This document shows positions 9,134 through 17,760 of a DNA stretch of 64,000 bases, piece by piece (the stretch's first letter is position 1; each line of letters begins with the position of its first letter). A program made the translations under genes and the position numbers. The stretch is from JAPLKB01 sp964532465. Lineage in GTDB: Bacteria > Desulfobacterota > Syntrophorhabdia > Syntrophorhabdales > Syntrophorhabdaceae. The notes beneath the pieces were generated by a model, which worked only from the letters and a program-made list of their open reading frames with translations, made no database searches and had not been told where the DNA came from. The DNA is taken from contig CAZHHX010000017.1 of NCBI GenBank assembly GCA_964532465.1, positions 1 through 64,000 on the forward strand. Reading direction: 5' to 3'.

Positions 9134-9198
9134 ATGTAGATATTGTAATATATTCCCTTGCCGGTGACCGTATTTGCCGGTAAGGGATAAAATCAGTG

Positions 9199-9236
9199 CA
9201 TAATAAAAAGCTGCCTTCGGGCAGTTTTTTATTATG
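9199..9236 (+). terminator. Intrinsic terminator after the thiolase/DUF35 pair
   Basis: A CTGCC-TTCG-GGCAG stem with a UUCG tetraloop is extended by CATAATAAAAAG and its complementary T-rich side, giving a hairpin followed by a T-tract. The A/T-rich arms could let it work in both directions. The remaining 300 bases up to 9563 are AT-rich; I see no gene in them. Confidence 0.85.
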
Positions 9237-9563
9237 TTTTTTTATCTATCCGGCAGCACTGAAGGCATAGGCGCTTTAAAAACAATAATTCATTTGAATG
9301 CATGGGGGGAGTGGAACATCCGATATATGATTGCCTTTTCTCTCCTTGATATAATATAATTACAAAGATATGGATTATATATTATGATGTGTTTAAAACT
9401 GTACATGATCAGATATTTTATTGTATTATTCGCAACACTGAAGAGAAGAACCAAGCTCTACGCTGGTTTTTACAGAAGGCATGTTGTTAACAAAATGATA
9501 TATTATAATCTCGGGTTCATGGACAACCGGCGCAATATGTAAATTATGCATGGGGGGATTGAT

Positions 9564-12257
9564 ATGGTAGAGGGAAATATGTTTCATATTCATAGGCCCG
9601 GAATCCATAAAAGACATTCAATTCATACTTCATCTCTGTCGGAATGCCTCAAGAAAGGCGGAATTCTATTCCTTGTCTTTTTTTGCTTAATATTCACAGC
9701 TCCTTTTGCCTGGGCAGGGACTGATAAACCTCCAAAGAGGGTATTGATTCTCCACTCTTTTGAACCCTTCCTGCCCTATAGCATTATTGCCAACCGGGCT
9801 ATACAGGCCACGTTTGTTGCCGATAAAACAGTGCACATTAATTTCTTCAGTGAATACCTTGATCTGGCCCGATTTCCCGATAATCTGTATTTGAAGCAAT
9901 TAGTTGATCTTTATCGGCAGAAGTATTCAAACAATAAGCCCGATGTGATTATCGCCATCCTTAAACCTGCCTTTGATTTTCTGATGAAACAGGGCAGGAA
10001 TCTTTTTCCCGGTGTTCCCATTGTGTTCTGTGGAATAGAAAAACACCAGCTTGAAGGCGCTGAATTTGGAAAGAATACAACAGGCGTTCTTATGGAGATT
10101 GATCCAAAGACAACTCTGAATGCTGCGCTGAGGCTGCATCCGAATACGAAAAATATTGCTGTTATTGCAGGGGCGCAGGCAAATGATAAAGGTTATGAAG
10201 CCACTGCAAGGCAGGCTTTCAGAGAATACGAAGATAGATTCAGGTTTATCTATCTGTCCGGCCTCTCAATGAAGGAAACTTTAGAGAAACTGCGAAATTT
10301 GCCTGCCTATACGATAGTTGTATATGTAACGATGTTTCAGGATGGCGAAGGAAAAGCGTTTGTGCCTGCAGTTGTGGCAAAAACTTTCTCTGAAGCGTCA
10401 AACAGCCCGGTTTACAGTCTTTATGACTCTTATATGGGCAACGGTATTGTGGGCGGCAGGCTTGTCAGTTTTGAAATGCAGGGGAAAAAAGCCGGCGAAC
10501 TCGGACTAAGAATTCTAAAAGGTAAAAAACCATCAGATATACCATTTATAGCCTGTCCCACAGCTTATATGTTCGACTGGCGTCAAATGAAGCGGTGGCG
10601 GATAAAAGAAAGTCTTCTGCCCCCTGAAAGCACTGTGCTCTTTAAAGTACCGACGATATGGGAAATGTATAAATGGCATATCATCGTAGTTTCTTTTTTT
10701 CTGTTTTGCCAGTTCCTGTTCATTGTTGTTCTTATTATACAACGTTTACAGCGCCGGAAGGCGGAGAAAGAAGCAATAAATTCAAGGAATTTTCTCCAGG
10801 CAGTTCTCTCAGCCTCTCCTGTCGGCATATGCAGCATAAGAGGAAGGACTTTTGAGTGGGTAAGCGAGCCCTATTGCCGCATGATCGGATATGCCTCGTG
10901 GGAACTGATAGGTGAAACAGCAAGGATTCTCTTTGAAAGCGATGAGGAATTCAGAAGGGTCGGTGTATCCATGAATGAACAGGGCTGGTGTGAGACAAGG
11001 CATTTAAGAAAGGACGGGTCATGGATAGATTGCCGCCTCAGGAGCTCACGCATAAACGGTTCCGCGTATGTCATAGCCTGTGAAGATATTACCCTGTGGA
11101 AACAGCTTGAATCCCAGCTTGTGCAATCTCAGAAAATGGAAGCAATCGGCACCCTGGCCGGTGGCGTTGCTCATGACTTCAATAATATCCTCTCTGTTGT
11201 CATGGGGTATGCCGGACTTATGGATATGGATATGAAAGAAGATAACCATCTCAAGGTTTACATCCGGCAGATATTGTCTTCAGTGGAAAGGGCTGCTTCT
11301 CTTACCCGGAGCCTGCTTGCCTTCAGCAGAAAGCAAGTGATTGATCTTAAACCGGTAAACATCAATGAAATAATCAAGGAAGCGGAGGGAATTCTTTCCA
11401 GGCTTATAGGAGAAGATATTGAACTGACTGCGCGACTTGACGGGAATAAGTTGATTGTTATGGCAGATCACAGTCAATTAGTCCAGATACTCATGAATTT
11501 AGCAACAAATGCCCGTGATGCCATGCCTGCCGGAGGAACGTTATGCATTGAAACAAAGACCGCAGAGATTGATGACGAGCTGATTGCGGCTCAAGGTTTC
11601 GGAGGCGAAGGGAAATATGCCGTTATCTCTGTATCGGATTCAGGATTTGGTATTGACGAAAAGAATCAGCAGAGGATTTTTGAACCATTCTTTACAACAA
11701 AGGAAGTAGGAAAGGGGAGCGGTCTCGGTTTATCCATGATATATGGTATTTTGCAGCAACACAACGGATTCATACAGTTTAAAAGCGCGCCGGGTCAAGG
11801 CACAGCATTCCATGTTTATCTGCCTCTTGTTGATACGGAAGATGCAGAAGAGGAACCTGTGCCGCGAGACCTTACAGGCGGCACGGAAACTATTCTTGTT
11901 GCAGAAGATGAGGCAGACCTCCGTGCGCTCATAGGAACCATCCTTGCTAATGCCGGGTATACCGTACTTGAGGCAACTGACGGAGAGGATGCTGTCGTGA
12001 AATTTGAACAATATAAAGATACAATAGACATTGTAGTGCTTGATGTGGTGATGCCGAGGATGAATGGAAAAGAAGCTTGCAACCGCATTAAAAAGCTGAA
12101 GCCGGAAATGCCTGTTTTGTTTTTTAGCGGGTACACAGACGACATAATACACAAAAAAGGAGTTTATGATAAGGAGCTTAATTTTATATCAAAACCCATC
12201 ATTCCTTTTGAGTTTTTAAATAAAATAAGGGAAGTCCTGGACAATAAGGAGAATTAA
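9564..12257 (+). CDS. Hybrid sensor histidine kinase with periplasmic ABC-type binding domain
   Basis: About 897 residues. The ATG at 9564 is preferred because GGGGGGA lies 6-7 bases upstream; an ATG at 9546 would add six residues. Layout: an N-terminal signal/membrane segment (about residues 32-51), an ABC substrate-binding domain (about 58-330, KRVLILHSFEPFLPYS...), a membrane helix (about 375-397), a PAS domain (about 415-520), HisKA with the H-box GGVAHDFNNILSVV (His near 537), a HATPase (NLATNARDAMP, GSGLGLSMIYGIL) and a receiver domain with phosphoacceptor Asp near 826 (VVLDVVMPRMNG). The protein would sense a small periplasmic ligand and act as a hybrid kinase. No cognate output gene is adjacent, so the target is unknown. 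Confidence 0.87.
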   Translation: MVEGNMFHIHRPGIHKRHSIHTSSLSECLKKGGILFLVFFCLIFTAPFAWAGTDKPPKRVLILHSFEPFLPYSIIANRAIQATFVADKTVHINFFSEYLDLARFPDNLYLKQLVDLYRQKYSNNKPDVIIAILKPAFDFLMKQGRNLFPGVPIVFCGIEKHQLEGAEFGKNTTGVLMEIDPKTTLNAALRLHPNTKNIAVIAGAQANDKGYEATARQAFREYEDRFRFIYLSGLSMKETLEKLRNLPAYTIVVYVTMFQDGEGKAFVPAVVAKTFSEASNSPVYSLYDSYMGNGIVGGRLVSFEMQGKKAGELGLRILKGKKPSDIPFIACPTAYMFDWRQMKRWRIKESLLPPESTVLFKVPTIWEMYKWHIIVVSFFLFCQFLFIVVLIIQRLQRRKAEKEAINSRNFLQAVLSASPVGICSIRGRTFEWVSEPYCRMIGYASWELIGETARILFESDEEFRRVGVSMNEQGWCETRHLRKDGSWIDCRLRSSRINGSAYVIACEDITLWKQLESQLVQSQKMEAIGTLAGGVAHDFNNILSVVMGYAGLMDMDMKEDNHLKVYIRQILSSVERAASLTRSLLAFSRKQVIDLKPVNINEIIKEAEGILSRLIGEDIELTARLDGNKLIVMADHSQLVQILMNLATNARDAMPAGGTLCIETKTAEIDDELIAAQGFGGEGKYAVISVSDSGFGIDEKNQQRIFEPFFTTKEVGKGSGLGLSMIYGILQQHNGFIQFKSAPGQGTAFHVYLPLVDTEDAEEEPVPRDLTGGTETILVAEDEADLRALIGTILANAGYTVLEATDGEDAVVKFEQYKDTIDIVVLDVVMPRMNGKEACNRIKKLKPEMPVLFFSGYTDDIIHKKGVYDKELNFISKPIIPFEFLNKIREVLDNKEN

Positions 12258-12318
12258 ATCGCCGATGATTTAAATTGTTGGTGTTTTACACTCCCTTAAG
12301 CCGATCCATTAAGAAGTA

Positions 12319-12419
12319 ATACCGAGTTGCTTTCAAAAAATAAACAATGAATATTTGAAAGTTTACTTGGTATTATGCCAGGCAAAACAGACTTATAATG
12401 TTTGACAGCGACTTGGTAT
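12319..12419. mobile_element. MITE-like 101-bp element, copy 2
   Basis: This is the better preserved copy of the element at 2207-2307. Terminal inverted repeats are ATACCGAGTTGC at 12319-12330 and GCGACTTGGTAT at 12408-12419, matching at 10 of 12 positions. The inner hairpin (ttgctttcaaa/tttgaaagttta) is retained. TA occurs on both flanks, compatible with a TA target duplication. It lies between the kinase gene and the tautomerase gene, where its hairpin might also hinder read-through. Confidence 0.68.
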
Positions 12420-12495
12420 AACTTGAATAGAGAGAAATAACTGTGAAAAAAACATTATTGCAACAAAACAAAAAACGATAAAAATAGGAGGTTTT

Positions 12496-12681
12496 ATGCC
12501 GATCATTCAGGTCAATTTAATTGAGGGAAGAACAGTGGAACAGAAGAGGAAGCTTGTGGCAGGAATAACTGATGCTGTAGTAAAGAGTCTCGATGTGGAG
12601 CCGGATACTGTGAAGATTATCCTTCAGGACATGGCAAAACATGATTACGCGATAGCCGGCGTATTATTTATGGATAAATAA
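12496..12681 (+). CDS. 4-oxalocrotonate tautomerase family protein
   Basis: This 61-residue protein begins MPIIQVNLIEGRT. Removal of Met exposes the catalytic N-terminal proline that defines the family, and the length fits the hexameric short-chain members. Such enzymes interconvert enol and keto acids such as 2-hydroxymuconate, but many small homologues have other or unknown substrates. The Shine-Dalgarno (aataggaggtttt) is strong. It is monocistronic. With a thiolase 4 kb upstream, a link to aromatic degradation is only a possibility. Confidence 0.82.
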   Translation: MPIIQVNLIEGRTVEQKRKLVAGITDAVVKSLDVEPDTVKIILQDMAKHDYAIAGVLFMDK

Positions 12682-13077
12682 TACGTACTATATAAAAGCT
12701 TTTGAATACTAACCCATAACGGAACTGATTCAGCAGTCACAACTATTGAGATGGGGCAGGGGCTTTTTCGGTGGAGGAAAAAACATTTTCCAGTTGTGCT
12801 TTAAAATAATCAGGAAACTCTGTTAAAAACAGTTGCATTTTATTTTGGTTTAAAGGAAAATAGAAAGAAAAAGGGTGGGTTGATTATCTCGGATTTGGGG
12901 ATCGGTGAGGGGTGTGCAGTAATATCTTTTAGGACTTCTTGACGGAGAAAAGCGTCAAGTATTGTCCTCCTTTCTTCTCGACAGAGTACCCCTGTATTTT
13001 CCTGTTTTGCGGCAAGCATATTAATTGCGGCATATCAATGCGGCAATTAATTGTTAGGTAAATAAAAGGAGGCTGTT
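12682..13077. promoter_or_regulatory. Structured leader region before the orphan gene at 13078
   Basis: The region holds no gene. It contains a long hairpin at 12931-12968 (AGGAC...CTTGACG-gagaaaag-CGTCAAG...GTCCT). Immediately before the ribosome site is a 9-bp inverted repeat, ATTAATTGC at 13020-13028 and its complement at 13043-13051, overlapping a direct repeat of GCGGCA. A conserved leader RNA or an operator is possible. No known riboswitch class was recognised. Confidence 0.4.
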
Positions 13078-13584
13078 ATGAAAAGTGTGGGTGTTGTTTT
13101 TGATATTTACGCATTGGGTGGGGGTTTCTATGGATCAAAATCGTGGGATATTTTTATGCGAAATCTACGTCCTGAGAAAATTGTCGGTTGTTCTTTGCGA
13201 GCGGGTGACACTGCTGAAACGCGAAAAGGCGCAAAACGAGAGTTCTGTATTGCGGTTTTTGGCGATAAGCTTAATATTGAGGATGTGAAGGCGGCCTTCG
13301 CAGCTTCTTCAGAAAATGGGCTTGCTCCATTAGACCGGCGTTTTATGGTAAGCCCTGAACTGGATTCTGAATCTTTCGCAGAAACCGGAACAGTTGACCA
13401 TGCCGGCAGGTTTGTTCAGAATGCTTGGGCTCGCGCGTTCCATGACCGCTGTAAAAAGAGTGATTGGGGGTATATACCTACTCAGGTTTCGGCGGATATT
13501 TCTCCGGAACTGATGGCTGAACTGGAGTTATTGAAAAGCAAAGTGGTTCAGATAAAAAAACCCTGGTGGAAATTCTGGGCATAG
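13078..13584 (+). CDS. Orphan hypothetical protein ending in a Trp-rich tail
   Basis: This 168-residue protein has no signal peptide and no motif I recognise. It appears to be a soluble alpha/beta protein: a hydrophobic first strand (SVGVVFDIYAL), a basic middle (ETRKGAKREFCIAVF), and a C-terminal helix (ISPELMAELELLKSKVVQ) followed by the aromatic tail KKPWWKFWA. Such tails can bind membranes or partners, but this is speculation. The AAAGGAGG ribosome site is excellent, and a structured leader and a terminator-like hairpin frame it as a single-gene unit. Confidence 0.65.
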   Translation: MKSVGVVFDIYALGGGFYGSKSWDIFMRNLRPEKIVGCSLRAGDTAETRKGAKREFCIAVFGDKLNIEDVKAAFAASSENGLAPLDRRFMVSPELDSESFAETGTVDHAGRFVQNAWARAFHDRCKKSDWGYIPTQVSADISPELMAELELLKSKVVQIKKPWWKFWA

Positions 13585-13629
13585 ATTGTATACGAGAAGC
13601 GACAAAGAAGGGAGTTTATATTGATTAAA

Positions 13630-13666
13630 CGGCTCAGGCGATGAGGGTAATCACTCGTCTGAGCCG
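13630..13666. terminator. Hairpin between convergent genes, probable terminator
   Basis: CGGCTCAG and CTGAGCCG, extended by a nearly paired inner stem (gcgatgag/cactcgt), form a stable hairpin after the 13078 gene. It is followed by aatatagttttc. It lies between convergent genes and may stop transcription from both sides. Confidence 0.6.
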
Positions 13667-13813
13667 AATATAGTTTTCAAGAGTTTTCTTTCAGAAACTT
13701 CTCTGCGGACAGATGTTAATAAATGACAAAACATTTAAAAATATAAATTCAACAACTCTTATATTAATAACCAGTAATATTAAGCACTTACAAATCATTT
13801 CCTTACAGGTTTT

Positions 13814-14761
13814 TCACGTCTGCGATGGTTCCTTCGCAGATATTTTGTTCACCGGGGCAGGCATCGGCGCTGTCAACATCCGCTTTTGCACTAAAGAGAT
13901 CAAGGATCGCAGTTCATCAAGGAATGTCTCAAGGTCAGGCCTTGAGTATGTTGCGGTACCTGTTTCAATATGCGATCTTATGGATCGTAAGCTGACAACC
14001 TGCTGTGTCATGGGCACCGGTTTTGTGTTAACTTTTTTAGATTTTACTTTCTTATGTGCGGTAAGTATCTTCTGTAATTTACGATATGTTACAGGTTTCT
14101 TCATAATATCCTGGAATATTTTTGTTATGTCAGGGCAATCCAAGTTGGCGGCAAAAAGATAACCTTGCGAAACAGGCAGATTCCCTTCCCGTATTGCTGT
14201 CTGAATCTCAGGGGGATTTTTTAAGAGTGAAATCATTCTAAAGAGCGTAGGATAAGACTTCCCGGATATTTCAGCGATTGCATTCACGTTGAATGCAAAA
14301 TCTTCCGGGGTACGATCCGGGGCGCGCATGATGCTTACAAGCACGCTTGTTACTCTATCCAGAGTAAACCCTCTGTCAGGATATTTTGCCTGTATGTATG
14401 CCATGATGCCTTTAGCCTGGTCAATGGGGTTTAAGTCCTCCCGCTGAAGGTTTTCCGTTAATTGAAAGGCAAGAATTTCATCATGCTGAGTAACTGCATC
14501 AACAACTCTTACCGGTATGGATTTCAGGTTCAGCTTCGATGCGGCAAGATACCGTCTTTCCCCGCAGAGGAGGAGGTACTTGCCGCTTTTTGGCGTTACA
14601 AGGACAGGTTCAAGGACGCCCCGGTTTTTGATTGACCCCATGAGGCTCTTAAAAGATTCCCCTTCTGTATCAATCGCTGATCTGACCTGTTCTTCAACGA
14701 TAATATTATCCAAAGGCAGGTATAAAAAATCAGAACTGTCATCCACTTTCCGTACCATCAT
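13814..14761 (-). CDS. Orphan ParB/Spo0J-family protein (copy 2)
   Basis: This 315-residue ParB-like protein has GERR at residues 67-70 and the second nucleotide-binding box TENLQREDLNPIDQA, identical to that of the protein at 33-962. The central HTH region (ISGKSYPTLFRMISLLK) and the GYLFAANLD and PVTYRKLQ segments are also shared, so the two are paralogues. The C terminus is divergent. No ParA is adjacent. The start at 14761 follows an aagggg ribosome site; a second ATG directly behind it is equally possible. Confidence 0.83.
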   Translation of the reverse strand: MMVRKVDDSSDFLYLPLDNIIVEEQVRSAIDTEGESFKSLMGSIKNRGVLEPVLVTPKSGKYLLLCGERRYLAASKLNLKSIPVRVVDAVTQHDEILAFQLTENLQREDLNPIDQAKGIMAYIQAKYPDRGFTLDRVTSVLVSIMRAPDRTPEDFAFNVNAIAEISGKSYPTLFRMISLLKNPPEIQTAIREGNLPVSQGYLFAANLDCPDITKIFQDIMKKPVTYRKLQKILTAHKKVKSKKVNTKPVPMTQQVVSLRSIRSHIETGTATYSRPDLETFLDELRSLISLVQKRMLTAPMPAPVNKISAKEPSQT

Positions 14762-14977
14762 GTATTGCTATTCCCCTTTTTATTTATTATATAAGGAGAT
14801 ATTACCTGTTAAATACAAAAAACACAAATAATATTTTCTGAGATATTACATGGTCTGTATGGGGGAAGGGGTAAGGAAATTTGAAGGAAACGTTTCATCT
14901 AAATATTATGATACGTTACAAAAAACATTGTAATAACAAGTAAATAGAGATATTCGAGGGGAAATCCCCAGACTGTT

Positions 14978-15970
14978 TTACTGGTACAAAATAGCACTTA
15001 CCGCATCATTAAAACTTAAAAGTTTTGAATACTCGAAAAGGGTAGACATTGCCATGCTTTCCGTGTGTATCCCGGACTCTTCTGCGGCAGCGATGGGGTT
15101 AAGACCGCCAACAACTATCATGCCGACTTTATCAGCCCCTACCGGGATATCCAGTAAGGGCTGATTCGGCTTGCCAAAAATTATTTTGCCCCCGATACCT
15201 TTTCTTACCATCTTATTGCTTAAATTTTCCGCCTCATTTACGCTGACAACAGGGATTTCCCGGAAGCTTGCCAGTATCTTTCCGGAGTTTTGTTTTATAA
15301 CACCGGCAACATCAGTCATCCGGCTCCGGATAAAAATTTCAAGGGGGTCCAATGAAGACCCCTCATAGCTGATCAGTGAAACAAATCTTTTTGGAATTCC
15401 TTCCTGAATTTCTATAACGCCGCCATATTTAGAGGAAACCGGTATACCGGTTTTCAAAAATATACCGTTTAAGGTAATGCTGCATACTGTGCCGAGACCT
15501 ATTGTGCCTTCAGGAATAACAACATCTCCAATTCTTTCGCCGTTCTTTGCCATGATAATTTTATTGCACATAACATAGGGTGAACTAAAAACCTCCGTCA
15601 TTACCCTTAGCGCGTCTCTCAGTTTCTTTTCAGGGAAAAAGGATATGTTAAGTATGATATTCCCTTTCATGGCATCTATGTTGAAATCGGTTAAATAGGA
15701 AAGGCTGTCCATCTTACTGATAACGAAATTTACCCTTTCAGAGACAAAGGAATTATTCAGCTCGGACCTTCCTTTTTCCGTAATAGTCCTTCCCCTCTTG
15801 CCCTGGACAAAAGTTAATCCATTCTCGTCAAGCATCTTAAGGTAATGACGCACCGTTCTCTCGGAAAGCTCAATCCCGTGAGGCAGCAACTCTCTTGAGA
15901 GTTCTGTTGAACCCATAATATTTTGCTGCCTGTCCAGGACTCTGAGAATGGCATACATTACTTTGTTCAT
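14978..15970 (-). CDS. nrpR: NrpR-type transcriptional regulator (winged helix plus DUF128)
   Basis: About 330 residues. The start at 15970 (MNKVMYAILRVL) is chosen because it falls one base after the gdhA stop codon; an in-frame ATG at 16006 lies inside gdhA. The N-terminal winged helix (STELSRELLPHGIELSERTVRHYLKML, written here as its visible span about residues 20-47) is followed by one NrpR/DUF128 regulatory domain, with the typical GTVCSITLNGI, YGG and GMIVVGGLNPIAAAEE segments. In methanogens NrpR represses nitrogen-assimilation genes and is released by 2-oxoglutarate. Position directly downstream of glutamate dehydrogenase supports the same job here. Ligand and operator are inferred, not shown. 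Confidence 0.83.
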   Translation of the reverse strand: MNKVMYAILRVLDRQQNIMGSTELSRELLPHGIELSERTVRHYLKMLDENGLTFVQGKRGRTITEKGRSELNNSFVSERVNFVISKMDSLSYLTDFNIDAMKGNIILNISFFPEKKLRDALRVMTEVFSSPYVMCNKIIMAKNGERIGDVVIPEGTIGLGTVCSITLNGIFLKTGIPVSSKYGGVIEIQEGIPKRFVSLISYEGSSLDPLEIFIRSRMTDVAGVIKQNSGKILASFREIPVVSVNEAENLSNKMVRKGIGGKIIFGKPNQPLLDIPVGADKVGMIVVGGLNPIAAAEESGIHTESMAMSTLFEYSKLLSFNDAVSAILYQ

Positions 15971-15971
15971 A

Positions 15972-17327
15972 TTAGACAATCCCGTACGCGAGCATTGCTT
16001 TGGCAACTTTTACAAAACCGGCAATATTCGCGCCGGCAACATAATCTCCTTTTTTGCCGTATGCTTCACCAGCTTCAATACATGACTTGTGTATACTTTT
16101 CATAATATCAAGGAGCATCTTATCAACTTCTTCCTTTGACCATGAAAGTTTAAGGCTGTTCTGGCTCATCTCAAGGCCTGATACGGATACGCCTCCGGCA
16201 TTGGCTGCCTTACCTGGTCCAAAGAGTACATTGTTTTCCTGAAAAATCTTTACAGCCTCAGGAGTTGAAGGCATATTAGCCCCTTCTGCCACACAAATGC
16301 ACCCGTTCTTTACAAGGGCTTCCGCGTTTTTGCCGTCAAGCTCATTCTGAGTAGCGCATGGAAGGGCTACATCTATCTTAATTCCCTGCTCCCTAATAAC
16401 ATCCCATACGTTGTCTCCTATATAGCAAACTGATCCGAACTTATCGGCATATTCTTTTATTCTTCCTCTTTTCACATTTTTCAGTTCCATGACATAGTCG
16501 AATTTTTCACCGCAAATACCTTCGTCATCAACTATTGTGGCATTCGAGTCGCACAGCGTAATTACTTTGCCCCCGAGTTGATTGACTTTTTCTACGGCAT
16601 ACTGTGACACATTGCCTGCTCCGCTTACAGCGACTACCTTTCCGTTGAAATCCATACCTCTTGTTGCCAGCATCTCAGCTGCAAAATAAACTGCGCCGTA
16701 TCCGGTAGCTTCAGGTCTTATAAGGCTGCCGCCATATTCGAGTCCCTTTCCGGTAAGCACACCGGTATGCTCATTCATAATCTTTTTGTAATAACCGAAC
16801 ATATAGCCGATCTCGCGGCCACCCACGCCAATATCTCCTGCAGGTACATCTCTTTCAGGGCCGATGTGTCTGAAAAGTTCCCTCATAAAGGCATGGCAGA
16901 ATCTCATGACTTCATTATCGGATTTTCCCTTAGGGTCAAAGTCACAGCCGCCCTTGGCGCCGCCCATAGGCAGGGTCGTAAGTGAGTTTTTAAATATTTG
17001 CTCGAAACCGAGGAATTTTAAAATGCTGAGATTTACTGACGGGTGGAATCTCAAGCCGCCCTTGTAAGGTCCGATGGCATTATTGAACTGGATTCGGTAT
17101 CCTCTGTTTACATGAACGTCGCCCTTATCATCAACCCAGGGAACCCTGAAGATAATCATTCTGTCCGGTTCTACTATACGTTCATATATCTTTGCCTTCA
17201 CAAATTCCGGGTGTTTGCTCTCAGTAGGCTCAAGAGACTCCATGACCTCTTTTACGGCCTGTTGAAATTCCGGTTGATTCGGGTCTTCCCTTCTTACTTT
17301 TTGAAGTGCGTCATTAACTGCTGACAT
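15972..17327 (-). CDS. gdhA: NADP-type glutamate dehydrogenase
   Basis: This 451-residue protein matches the hexameric GdhA family in length and order. It shows the substrate-binding block PMGGAKGGCDFDPKGKS, GDIGVGGREIGYMFG, and the dinucleotide fold VAVSGAGNVSQYAVEK. The C-terminal NAGGVSVSGLEMSQNS is also typical. It reductively aminates 2-oxoglutarate with ammonium, the product/substrate pair that an NrpR regulator would sense. AGGAGG lies at good distance from the ATG at 17327. The nrpR gene follows with a 1-bp gap, so the two are translationally coupled. Confidence 0.95.
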   Translation of the reverse strand: MSAVNDALQKVRREDPNQPEFQQAVKEVMESLEPTESKHPEFVKAKIYERIVEPDRMIIFRVPWVDDKGDVHVNRGYRIQFNNAIGPYKGGLRFHPSVNLSILKFLGFEQIFKNSLTTLPMGGAKGGCDFDPKGKSDNEVMRFCHAFMRELFRHIGPERDVPAGDIGVGGREIGYMFGYYKKIMNEHTGVLTGKGLEYGGSLIRPEATGYGAVYFAAEMLATRGMDFNGKVVAVSGAGNVSQYAVEKVNQLGGKVITLCDSNATIVDDEGICGEKFDYVMELKNVKRGRIKEYADKFGSVCYIGDNVWDVIREQGIKIDVALPCATQNELDGKNAEALVKNGCICVAEGANMPSTPEAVKIFQENNVLFGPGKAANAGGVSVSGLEMSQNSLKLSWSKEEVDKMLLDIMKSIHKSCIEAGEAYGKKGDYVAGANIAGFVKVAKAMLAYGIV

Positions 17328-17450
17328 ATTAATCCTCCTCTTCTATTTATTGTTGATATTGTTTTCACTTCTTTGCCGGCGCATTCTATTCAAGTAATAA
17401 CGTAACAGATGCATTTTGTCTCGCAGTTCAACAGCTCCATGATTAGTTTC

Positions 17451-17609
17451 CTAGAGATTTTCCCTATCATTCAGGACATCTCTTGCTTTTCCGACAAAGG
17501 TTTCCTCTTGCTGAATGCTTACAGGTTCCTCAAGCAGATCATTATTTAAGGTATTATGCACATTTCTTCCCAAGGTCTTGAAGGCTAATACCTTGCTTGA
17601 CATTTCCAT
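17451..17609 (-). CDS. Small protein of 52 residues upstream of gdhA, unknown function
   Basis: A short reading frame starts at ATG 17609 or, with better spacing, at ATG 17603, behind a near-perfect ribosome site (aaggaggtg). It encodes a mostly polar, probably helical peptide: MEMSSKVLAFKTLGRN, then VHNTLNNDLLEEPVSIQQ, then a tail ending VLNDRENL. It has no membrane segment or recognised motif. It ends 123 bp before the gdhA start on the same strand and could be cotranscribed with gdhA-nrpR. The ribosome site is the main evidence; conservation is untested. Confidence 0.5.
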   Translation of the reverse strand: MEMSSKVLAFKTLGRNVHNTLNNDLLEEPVSIQQEETFVGKARDVLNDRENL

Positions 17610-17760
17610 GCACCTCCTTGATACAGAATGTAGTAGACTTACGGTTTAAATAAAACCTAAAAGACCCACTTCGTACAATCAGGCACAAGCTATATTGTAG
17701 ATAAGGGCTTATACTATTAATTGAATAGGGGATTTCACTATACTGGTTGTAAACTGAATA

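Noticed and set aside
9152..9188. CCCTTGCCGG/CCGGTAAGGG inverted repeat as terminator
   Set aside because: It has a mismatch and no T-tract. The UUCG hairpin 10 bp further on is the better terminator.
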